From Clostridia bacterium (lineage in GTDB: Bacteria; Bacillota; DSM-521; Neomoorellales; Neomoorellaceae): a DNA stretch of 7,015 bases. The stretch lies in the NCBI GenBank assembly GCA_030445875.1, contig JASUSX010000113.1:1-7015 (forward strand), in the 5' to 3' direction. The notes under the pieces are model-generated. The model searched no databases. It worked only from the letters and a program-made list of their open reading frames with translations, and was not told where the DNA came from. Shown in pieces: positions 1 through 5,087 of this stretch. Made by a program: the position numbers and the translations under genes. Numbering within the stretch: position 1 is the first letter of the stretch; each line of letters begins with the position of its first letter.

Positions 1-862
1 TAACCTCCACCTCGCGGCCCAGGGTAACGCTGGCCTCCTTCCAGGCCCGTCGTACCGGGGGGAAGCCCTCTTCCTGCCAGCGCTCGTACCACTGCTCCAG
101 TTGCCATAATATCCCTTGCAAGAGGGGCAGGCGGGTAACAGGACGGCCCAGTTCCAGGTACAGAGAAGTGGCCAGGGGCCTGACCTCAGGGCTGAAATCA
201 GGCGCTTCCAGGTTGACGTTTAAGCCTGCGCCTATGACGATATATTCAATGGCATCCATTTCAGCCTTGATCTCCGTCAGGATACCGCATACCTTGCGGC
301 CGCCGACCAGGAGATCGTTGGGCCATTTGATGCCCGGCGGGAGGCCCGTCTGCTGGCGAATGGCTGCCGCTATGGCCACGGCCGCCAGCAGGGTCAGCTG
401 GGCCGCCTGGGCCGGTGCCATACGGGGCCGCAAAACGACGGAAAACCATATACCTCGGCGGGGTGGCGAGAGCCAGGAGCGGCCCCGGCGGCCGCGGCCG
501 TCGGTCTGGCTTTCGGCGATGACCACCGTCCCTTCCGGGGCGCCCCCGTCAGCCAGTTCCCTGGCCACCAGGTTGGTAGACCCGACCTCTTCGTAGTAAT
601 AGAGGTTGCGCCCCAGCCAGGAGGTCCTGAGGTCCGCGGCCACCTCTTCGGGGTAAAAACAGTCGGGCGTGGCCAGCAGGCAATATCCCCGGCGGGTCTG
701 GGCATCGATCTGGTAGCCTTCCTGGCGCAGGGCCCGGATATGCTTCCAAACAGCCGTCCTGGTAATGGCCAGCTGGCGGCTCAGGTCCTCCCCGGAGATA
801 TACTCCCCCCGGTGGAGCCGGAGAAACTCCAGCACCTGTTGTTTACTACCTTCTAACCCCAT
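1..862 (-). CDS. birA: BirA, bifunctional biotin-protein ligase / biotin repressor (C-terminus cut by window edge)
   Basis: BirA makes biotinyl-5'-AMP from biotin and ATP, transfers biotin to a lysine of carrier proteins such as the carboxylase BCCP, and in two-domain forms represses transcription when charged. I translated 287 codons with no stop, so roughly the last 35-45 residues lie outside the window (family about 320-330). Residues about 8-60 form a winged helix-turn-helix (ISGEDLSRQL, then TRTAVWKHIRALRQEGY), which marks this as the repressor type. The ligase domain follows, with STN at 95-97, the biotinyl-AMP loop GRGRRGRSW at 122-130, KWPNDLL at 179-185 and GAGLNVN at 211-217. All key motifs are intact. 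The ATG at 862 is chosen because it gives a full first helix; the nearest purine-rich stretch (877-882) is 14 nt away, too far for a normal ribosome binding site. It has its own promoter and operator, 75 bp after panD. Confidence 0.95.
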   Translation of the reverse strand, partial: MGLEGSKQQVLEFLRLHRGEYISGEDLSRQLAITRTAVWKHIRALRQEGYQIDAQTRRGYCLLATPDCFYPEEVAADLRTSWLGRNLYYYEEVGSTNLVARELADGGAPEGTVVIAESQTDGRGRRGRSWLSPPRRGIWFSVVLRPRMAPAQAAQLTLLAAVAIAAAIRQQTGLPPGIKWPNDLLVGGRKVCGILTEIKAEMDAIEYIVIGAGLNVNLEAPDFSPEVRPLATSLYLELGRPVTRLPLLQGILWQLEQWYERWQEEGFPPVRRAWKEASVTLGREVEV

Positions 863-868
863 AGTTAT

Positions 869-897
869 ATTTTATTCTTCCTATTTATGGTTGTCAA
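869..897 (-). promoter_or_regulatory. birA promoter (sigma-A type)
   Basis: On the minus strand TTGACA (892-897, a perfect -35) is followed after exactly 17 bp by TAAAAT (869-874, 5/6 to the -10 consensus). The region is clearly more AT-rich than its surroundings. The predicted transcription start, seven bases after the -10, is about 862, the A of the birA start codon. The promoter lies in the panD-birA gap, so birA can be transcribed apart from the pan genes, though readthrough from panD is also possible since no terminator is visible between them. Confidence 0.7.
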
Positions 898-924
898 CTA
901 TTTCTTGCCCACTTTGGTTAACAT
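891..924. promoter_or_regulatory. Candidate BirA operator in front of birA
   Basis: Read on the minus strand there is ATGTTAACC (916-924), a 16-nt spacer, then AGTTGACAA (891-899). The arms are an imperfect inverted repeat (6 of 9 positions). As I remember it, the BirA operator is a pair of 9-bp arms of the type TTGTnAACC / GGTTnACAA with a 16-bp spacer, so arm sequence and spacing both fit. The proximal arm contains the -35 box of the birA promoter, so a bound BirA dimer would block RNA polymerase. This suggests that holo-BirA represses its own gene. Confidence 0.65.
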
Positions 925-937
925 TTTACTTCCTTAA

Positions 938-1324
938 TCAAACCCAGACCTCTCGCGGTTGCTCTTTCCCCCTAATCTCCGCTATTTTGTTCTGGCCATC
1001 CAGGAGGATTACTCGCGGCCGATGAGACCTGGCCTCTTCCTCGGTAAAAAACCCGTAAGAAATAATGATGACAATGTCGCCGGGCTGCACCAGCCGGGCG
1101 GCAGCGCCGTTGGCGCAGATCACCCCGCTGCCGGCAGGGCCGGGGATGGCGTAGGTCTCCAGGCGGGCGCCGTTGTTGTTGTTGACCACCTGCACCTTTT
1201 CATTGGGGAGAATGTCAGCCGCGGCCATAAGGTCGCTGTCTATGGTAATACTGCCGACATAGTTCAGGTTGGCCTCGGTAACCGTAGCGCGGTGGAGCTT
1301 ACTCTTCATCAGGACGCGCCACAT
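938..1324 (-). CDS. panD: Aspartate 1-decarboxylase (PanD)
   Basis: This is the pyruvoyl-dependent enzyme that decarboxylates L-aspartate to beta-alanine, the amine half of pantothenate; it acts as a cytoplasmic tetramer. At 128 residues it has the usual family length and starts in the normal place ([20 protein letters not shown]). The self-processing site is visible in NYVGSIT: cleavage between Gly24 and Ser25 would turn Ser25 into the pyruvoyl group of the alpha chain. Arg54 and Tyr58 (GARLETY, 52-58) match the residues known for substrate binding and catalysis, and the conserved run NGAAARL follows. The ATG at 1324 has a strong ribosome binding site, GGAGGTGA (1331-1338), lying inside the end of panC. 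The gene overlaps panC by 26 bp, so coupled translation is likely. Nothing looks broken. Confidence 0.97.
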   Translation of the reverse strand: MWRVLMKSKLHRATVTEANLNYVGSITIDSDLMAAADILPNEKVQVVNNNNGARLETYAIPGPAGSGVICANGAAARLVQPGDIVIIISYGFFTEEEARSHRPRVILLDGQNKIAEIRGKEQPREVWV

Positions 1325-2174
1325 GGTCTTTCACCTCCAGGGTCAAGTTATCGATTAAACGGGTATTCCCCACCCACACGGCCAGGGCCAGCAACACCCG
1401 GCCTTTGATCTCCAGCAAAGGTTCCAGGGTATCCGCATCGCAGACCGCCACATAATCAACCCGGGTTTCTGGATAGGATAGAATCTCCCTGGTCATAGCT
1501 TCCCACACCGTTTTGGCCCGGCGTTCCCCCCGGCGGATCAAATCCGCCCCCAGGTTTAAGGCGCGATAGAGGGCAAGGGCTGACCGGCGCTGGGCCGGGC
1601 TTAAATACTTGTTGCGGGAACTTAAGGCCAGCCCGTCTGGTTCCCGGACAGTAGGCACGGTTATTATGTCAACTGGAAAGTTTAAGTCCCTTACCATGCG
1701 TTTGATTACTACCGCCTGCTGGTAATCCTTAAGGCCAAAATAGGCCCGGTCGGGCTGGACAATATTAAAGAGCTTGCTTACCACCGTGGCTACGCCCCGG
1801 AAGTGGCCCGGCCGGGAGGCGCCGCAGAGCACCTCCGTCAGGCCTTCGACCTGCACATAGGTGGAGTACCCCCGGGGGTACATTTCTGCCACGGGGGGAG
1901 TAAAGATGGCTTCCACCCCTGCTGCGGCGGCCAGCTCTTGATCCCGTTCCAGGTCCCGCGGGTAGCGATCCAGGTCTTCCCCGGGGCCAAATTGGGTCGG
2001 GTTGACAAAGATGCTCATCATGACCACATCGTTTTGTTCCCTGGCTGTCCGGGCCAGGGTTAGATGCCCTTTGTGCAGGTAGCCCATGGTAGGGACCAGG
2101 CCGATGCTCTTGCCCTGGTGCCTGACTCCCGCCACATACTGGCGGGTAGCGGCTATTGTTGTCAGTAAGTCCAT
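1299..2174 (-). CDS. panC: Pantothenate synthetase (pantoate--beta-alanine ligase, PanC)
   Basis: PanC joins pantoate and beta-alanine using ATP, through a pantoyl-adenylate intermediate, to give pantothenate. Counting from the ATG at 2174 the protein has 291 residues, near the family norm of about 280. It shows the nucleotidyl-transferase signatures: [10 protein letters not shown] (28-37, the HIGH-type ATP motif), FVNPTQF (56-62), HFRGVATVV (124-132), GLKDYQQ (147-153) and LALSSRN (182-188, the KMSKS-like segment). The start at 2174 is preferred because AGGAG at 2184-2188 lies 9 nt upstream. The in-frame ATG at 2183 gives three more residues and an ATGA overlap with the DUF2520 stop, but directly abuts that ribosome binding site. 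The gene lies between the DUF2520 gene and panD in one operon, and its product uses the product of panD. Confidence 0.97.
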   Translation of the reverse strand: MDLLTTIAATRQYVAGVRHQGKSIGLVPTMGYLHKGHLTLARTAREQNDVVMMSIFVNPTQFGPGEDLDRYPRDLERDQELAAAAGVEAIFTPPVAEMYPRGYSTYVQVEGLTEVLCGASRPGHFRGVATVVSKLFNIVQPDRAYFGLKDYQQAVVIKRMVRDLNFPVDIITVPTVREPDGLALSSRNKYLSPAQRRSALALYRALNLGADLIRRGERRAKTVWEAMTREILSYPETRVDYVAVCDADTLEPLLEIKGRVLLALAVWVGNTRLIDNLTLEVKDHVARPDEE

Positions 2175-2179
2175 GTCTC

Positions 2180-3097
2180 TCATCTCCTGCTAATGGTTCT
2201 CCCAGCTTCTGTGCTCTTGCTTGCTCCCTCCCACCCGGCAGCCAGGAGGCGCTCAAAACGAGCTACCTTACTGGCATCGATGCTCCCCTTCCGGCCGGCC
2301 AGGACAGCGGTGTAACGCCCCAGCAGGCGGTAAATGGCGCCCAGTTCCGGCACCGTAGCGTCTATGGCCTCCAGGTGGTCCTTGATAGTAGCGAAATCCC
2401 CCCGGGCAATGGGGCCGGTGAGGGCCTGGGGGATACCTTTATCATTAATATTAGCTAAAGTCCCTTCGATTAAAGGCGCCAGGGCCCGGGCCGCCATCCC
2501 TGGCTCCATACCCGCGGCCTGCATGAGCCGGCGACTTAAATCGACAATGCTGACCAGGTAATTGGAGGCCACACAGGCAGCCGCGTGGTACAGGGGTTTG
2601 GCTGCCGGGCTGATGAGGAAATATTCGCCCCCCAGCTCCGTCACCAGGCGTTTCCCCAGGGCCAGGGCTTCGTCATCACCTTCCAGGCTGAAGACCGAAC
2701 CCGGCAGGTTGGCCACGGCCCGGTCGGCGTCAGCGCACGACTGGAGGGGATGGAGGCTTAAGGCCAGGGCGCCGGCCCGCCGTGCCGGGTCCAGGATGGC
2801 TGAAGTTAAGGAACCGCTCATATGAATGACCGTCTGGCCGGCGTGAAAACCACCCCGGGCGGCCAGGGCAGCTGCCACCGGTTCGATGGCCTGGTCGCCG
2901 GTGGTCAGGAAGACCACCTCGGCCAACCGCGCTACTTCCTCCGGCCGGGCGAAGGCCGGGCAGGCCAGCCTGGCCGCCGCCCGCCGCGCCGAGGCCATGG
3001 TCCGGCTGGCCACACCCACGATGTTATAACCGCGCTGGCGTAACAGGATGCCCATACCGGTACCGACGGCGCCGGCACCGATAATCCCTACCCGCAT
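2180..3097 (-). CDS. Rossmann-fold / DUF2520 oxidoreductase, candidate ketopantoate reductase (PanG-like)
   Basis: This 305-residue protein has an N-terminal NAD(P)-binding Rossmann fold (GAGAVG at 7-12; SR at 31-32, suited to NADP phosphate) and a C-terminal helical DUF2520 domain. Conserved-looking stretches are HMSGS (92-96), LHPLQS (115-120), KPLYHAAAC..ASN (167-179) and LTGPIARGD (226-234). The Lys, His and Asn in the third stretch are plausible active-site residues. The protein resembles 6-phosphogluconate/ketopantoate-type dehydrogenases but is not a standard PanE. From memory, PanG ketopantoate reductases of Francisella and some Firmicutes belong to this type; I could not check that. 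The neighbours support the role: it ends at the panC start and PanC needs pantoate, the product of ketopantoate reduction. The ATG at 3097 has a G-run ribosome binding site (3105-3110). The family is certain, the reaction is inferred. Confidence 0.85.
   Translation of the reverse strand: MRVGIIGAGAVGTGMGILLRQRGYNIVGVASRTMASARRAAARLACPAFARPEEVARLAEVVFLTTGDQAIEPVAAALAARGGFHAGQTVIHMSGSLTSAILDPARRAGALALSLHPLQSCADADRAVANLPGSVFSLEGDDEALALGKRLVTELGGEYFLISPAAKPLYHAAACVASNYLVSIVDLSRRLMQAAGMEPGMAARALAPLIEGTLANINDKGIPQALTGPIARGDFATIKDHLEAIDATVPELGAIYRLLGRYTAVLAGRKGSIDASKVARFERLLAAGWEGASKSTEAGRTISRR
2184..2188 (-). promoter_or_regulatory. Ribosome binding site that decides the panC start
   Basis: AGGAG on the minus strand lies inside the last codons of the DUF2520 gene. 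It is 9 nt before the ATG at 2174 but touches the in-frame ATG at 2183, which favours the inner ATG. Its position also suggests coupling of panC translation to the gene before it. Confidence 0.65.
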
Positions 3098-3258
3098 GGT
3101 AGTTCCCCCCTGTGTAATAAAAAAGCTTCCGCCGAGCTGCCGGAAGCCTTTTTCTCCCTTTGCCCGTCTCGGTCTATAAGCAGATCCAAGCGGAACAATA
3201 TTAAACTGGCCGATCTTCGCTTAAACTATCCGTGCGCTCCACTGGAGGGGTAGCGCTC
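3098..3258 (-). promoter_or_regulatory. Structured 5' leader of the DUF2520-panC-panD operon, candidate attenuator or riboswitch
   Basis: The region between folK and the DUF2520 start has no ORF but shows ordered structure on the minus strand. Hairpin one (3234-3256) pairs GCGCT with AGCGC plus an inner CC/GG, leaving one bulged A. Hairpin two pairs TAAGC and AGATC (3212-3223) with GATCT and GCTTA (3177-3186): ten pairs with a two-base GA bulge and a 25-nt loop. An intrinsic terminator then ends 21 nt before the ATG. Leaders of pan operons in some Firmicutes carry the 'pan' RNA motif, remembered as stem-loops with bulged adenosines, sometimes in tandem. The resemblance is suggestive only. I found no T-box core (AGGGTGG) and could not identify an antiterminator by eye. 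Confidence 0.45.
3119..3154 (-). terminator. Intrinsic terminator in the leader before the DUF2520 gene
   Basis: The stem pairs 3120-3132 with 3142-3154 around a 9-nt loop; its core is GCTTCCG/CGGAAGC. On the minus strand the stem is followed by (and overlaps) a run of seven U. The pair 3125/3149 is a G-U wobble in minus-strand RNA but an A-C mismatch in plus-strand RNA, which points to the minus strand as the functional one. It could end folK transcripts, attenuate the pan operon, or both. A plus-strand role is weaker but possible (five U). Confidence 0.8.
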
Positions 3259-3264
3259 GTGTTT

Positions 3265-3294
3265 ATTTTAACACCGACAGCCATTATAGGGCAA
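3265..3294 (-). promoter_or_regulatory. Candidate promoter for the DUF2520-panC-panD operon at the folK stop codon
   Basis: On the minus strand TAAAAT (3265-3270) has an upstream TGT (3271-3273), giving an extended -10. An 18-bp spacer leads to TTGCCC (3289-3294, 4/6 to the -35). The -10 box overlaps the folK stop codon. Transcription would start near 3258, so the leader is about 160 nt. The -35 is weak, hence moderate confidence. Confidence 0.45.
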
Positions 3295-3783
3295 TACCTC
3301 CTGGCCGGGAAAAAGGCCCCGGACTGCTTCCCTTGCCCGGCGGCCATCCGGTAAAATGAGGTCCGGGGCTATCTCCGCCAGGGGTACCAGGACAAAGGCC
3401 CGCTCCAGCAACCGGGGGTGGGGGATCTCCAGGTCCGGTTCCTTAATGGTTAAGGCATCATAAAGCAGGATATCGATATCAATATTGCGGGGGCCCCAGC
3501 GTTCCCGGCGCACCCGGCCCAGGCGCTGCTCTATGGCCAGGACGCACTGCAATAACTCCCGCGGGGAAAGGGTAGTCTTAATTCGGACTACACCGTTTAA
3601 GAACAACCCCTGGTCGGTCTTGCCCACCGGGGTCGTCTCATACCAAGAGGAAAGGCCCTCCACAGTAATCCCTGCCGTGGCCCCCAGGATAGCCACCGCA
3701 GCCCGCAGATTGACTTCCCGGTCACCCAGGTTAGAACCCAGGCCCAGGTAGGCAGGCGCAAAACCCCTTTCCTGACCCAGCAC
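3268..3783 (-). CDS. folK: 6-hydroxymethyl-7,8-dihydropterin pyrophosphokinase (FolK)
   Basis: FolK (HPPK) transfers pyrophosphate from ATP to 6-hydroxymethyl-dihydropterin, the substrate of dihydropteroate synthase in folate synthesis. Folate would matter particularly for an acetogen using tetrahydrofolate in carbon fixation, though that lifestyle is inferred. Numbered from the ATG at 3792, the motifs are YLGLGSNLGDRE (15-26), YETTPVG (51-57), FLNGVV (64-69), RWGPRNIDIDIL (98-109) with metal-binding aspartates 105 and 107, and HPRLLERAFVLVPL (125-138). These are complete and in order; about 171-174 residues is normal to slightly long. The reported start is the GTG at 3783, 9 nt after GGAG (3793-3796); the ATG at 3792 directly abuts that site and cannot be excluded. 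No other folate gene lies in the window. The 90-bp gap to the HD-GYP gene has no clear terminator, so co-transcription is possible. Confidence 0.96.
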   Translation of the reverse strand: MLGQERGFAPAYLGLGSNLGDREVNLRAAVAILGATAGITVEGLSSWYETTPVGKTDQGLFLNGVVRIKTTLSPRELLQCVLAIEQRLGRVRRERWGPRNIDIDILLYDALTIKEPDLEIPHPRLLERAFVLVPLAEIAPDLILPDGRRAREAVRGLFPGQEVLPYNGCRC

Positions 3784-3792
3784 CTGAATCAT

Positions 3793-3796
3793 CTCC
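3793..3796 (-). promoter_or_regulatory. Ribosome binding site that decides the folK start
   Basis: GGAG on the minus strand touches the ATG at 3792 but is 9 nt from the in-frame GTG at 3783. This is the same geometry as at panC, and it favours the GTG. Confidence 0.45.
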
Positions 3797-3873
3797 GCTC
3801 TCGCCTAAAAAAGCTGCTCACTATTAACATTCCCCTGCCCGCCTGCCCGTAGACGATTGGCCGGCACAAAAGA

Positions 3874-4941
3874 TCAGGGTTCAGCCTCGGCAATTAAGAT
3901 GGAGGGATGGGTCAGGAGACGAATAACCTCTCCTGCCCGGCGCCGGGGTTTTACTATCTTTACCACCGGCCGCATGGGTATCTCTGGTTCCTGGCCGATT
4001 ACCCGGGCGATTTCGCCGGTCGTCAACCTCACCGTAGTACCCACCGGGTAACTGGCAATGGCCCGCAAAAAAACCTGTACCAGTTCCATATCCAGGTTAC
4101 CCAGGGTGCTTTCCATCATTAATAACTCCATACCTTCGTGGGGCAGGTACCTGGGCCGGTAACAGCGGTCGGTGGTCACGGCGTCGTAAACATCGGCAAT
4201 AGCCACGCACCGGGCCGCCAGGCTCAACTCCTCCCGCTTTAACCTGCGGGGATAGCCGCTACCGTTACAGCGCTCGTGGTGGTCCAGGGCCACACAGCGG
4301 ACTTCCTCCCTGACTACACCCTCCAGCCGCTCGTAGCCTGCCTGGGGGTGGCGCTTGATCACCGCAAACTCTTCGGAACTCAATTTGCCGGGCTTCAATA
4401 AAATTTCCGGAGGTACTTCCAATTTGCCAATATCATGGAGCATGGCACCTACGCCAATGACCATCAATTCTTCCTGGGAGAGGCCCAGTTTCGAACCCAG
4501 CAGGGTGGCCAGAACAGTTACATTGAGGGAATGGCGCGAAGAATAGGGGTCCAGGTCCTTTAACATTACCATCTGTAAAAACATATCCTCGTTATCCTGC
4601 ATACGACCCAAAAAGCCAACCACTACTTCCTGGATGGCCTTTACCTCCAGATGGTTCCCCAGGCGGCAACGGTGGTAAATGTCCCCCAGGGCCTCCCGGG
4701 CTTCCTCGTATATGGCCCCCACGGGTCCATTAAGGGTGGTCGCCATTCCTGTCGAAGTCCCTGACGTTGCCGGCAACCTGTCTTTTCCTGCCAGCTGTCG
4801 CCTGGTTACAGGCCCAAAATCATAGGTTGGGGTACAAGTTTCAGCCAGTGTATCCGCCCCGGCCTGGGAACGGGTTGAAAGCTCACCCATAAACTCCGCC
4901 CCTTGCTCATTTGCACCAATTCCCAAAAAGTTTTTCGACAT
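3874..4941 (-). CDS. HD-GYP domain protein, probable cyclic-di-GMP phosphodiesterase
   Basis: HD-GYP proteins usually hydrolyse cyclic di-GMP (some act on related dinucleotides) with a two- or three-metal centre. This protein has 355 residues from the ATG at 4941. Residues 1-75 are polar with no domain I recognise; a helical stretch (about 75-130) leads into the HD-GYP domain (about 130-300). The metal-binding set looks intact: H137 in SSRHSLN, HDIGK at 169-173, H198 in KRHPQAG, DHHE at 220-223, GYP at 229-231 and D250 in IADVYDAVTT. The usual Asp in HHExxDGxGYP is Asn226. A C-terminal segment (299-333, SYPVGTTVRLTTGE...) is often seen on clostridial members. No membrane segment or receiver domain is visible, so the input signal is unknown. 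The start is uncertain: AAGGA (4954-4958) is 12 nt before 4941, and the ATG at 4890 also has purines upstream. It is divergent from hcp. Confidence 0.9.
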   Translation of the reverse strand: MSKNFLGIGANEQGAEFMGELSTRSQAGADTLAETCTPTYDFGPVTRRQLAGKDRLPATSGTSTGMATTLNGPVGAIYEEAREALGDIYHRCRLGNHLEVKAIQEVVVGFLGRMQDNEDMFLQMVMLKDLDPYSSRHSLNVTVLATLLGSKLGLSQEELMVIGVGAMLHDIGKLEVPPEILLKPGKLSSEEFAVIKRHPQAGYERLEGVVREEVRCVALDHHERCNGSGYPRRLKREELSLAARCVAIADVYDAVTTDRCYRPRYLPHEGMELLMMESTLGNLDMELVQVFLRAIASYPVGTTVRLTTGEIARVIGQEPEIPMRPVVKIVKPRRRAGEVIRLLTHPSILIAEAEP

Positions 4942-5003
4942 GAGGACCCAATTTCCTTCTAGTACCAGTCCTGTTTTATTAAGTCTTAATTTCTTTACTG
5001 TTT

Positions 5004-5019
5004 TGTGACCCAGGTCACA
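5004..5019. promoter_or_regulatory. CRP/FNR-family operator upstream of hcp (HcpR-like candidate)
   Basis: TGTGACC-CA-GGTCACA is a perfect inverted repeat with 7-bp arms and matches the CRP/FNR-family pattern TGTGA-N6-TCACA exactly. Its centre (5011.5) is 41.5 bp before the predicted hcp transcription start (5053), the classical position for an activator that touches RNA polymerase at the -35 region. HcpR, a CRP/FNR-family regulator of hcp genes in several anaerobes, is the obvious candidate. Another family member, such as a CO or redox sensor, cannot be excluded. Confidence 0.8.
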
Positions 5020-5040
5020 GTTCGTCCTGGATCTTTCCTT

Positions 5041-5046
5041 TATGAT
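5041..5046 (+). promoter_or_regulatory. -10 box of the hcp promoter
   Basis: TATGAT (5/6 to consensus) gives a predicted start near 5053 and a 35-nt leader. The place where a -35 box would be (5018-5023, cagttc) is poor and overlaps the end of the CRP/FNR-type palindrome, which fits an activator-dependent promoter. A strong ribosome binding site (AGGAGGAG, about 5075-5082) precedes the ATG. Confidence 0.65.
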
Positions 5047-5087
5047 GGCTTTAGCCTGCAAAATATTCCCGTAGAGGAGGAGAAATC

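Noticed and set aside
168..596. Plus-strand reading frame of 142 codons
   Set aside because: It lies opposite birA, whose minus-strand frame carries all biotin ligase motifs; the plus product has low-complexity Arg/Pro/Ser composition.
959..1408. Plus-strand reading frame of 149 codons
   Set aside because: It is antisense to panD and the end of panC, both of which have intact family motifs; no ribosome binding site or recognisable domain.
3098..3258. T-box or tetrahydrofolate riboswitch in the leader after folK
   Set aside because: The T-box core AGGGTGG is absent, and nothing matches the remembered THF aptamer; only hairpins and a terminator can be supported.
3283..3288. Perfect TATAAT on the minus strand at the end of folK
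   Set aside because: It encodes the Tyr-Asn codons near the C-terminus and has no acceptable -35 at normal spacing; the TGT-TAAAAT box just downstream fits better, though a minor role is possible.
4942..5061. TTG-initiated 40-codon extension of the HD-GYP gene
   Set aside because: It would run through the CRP/FNR palindrome and the divergent hcp promoter, has a rare start codon and no good ribosome binding site, and adds no recognised domain.
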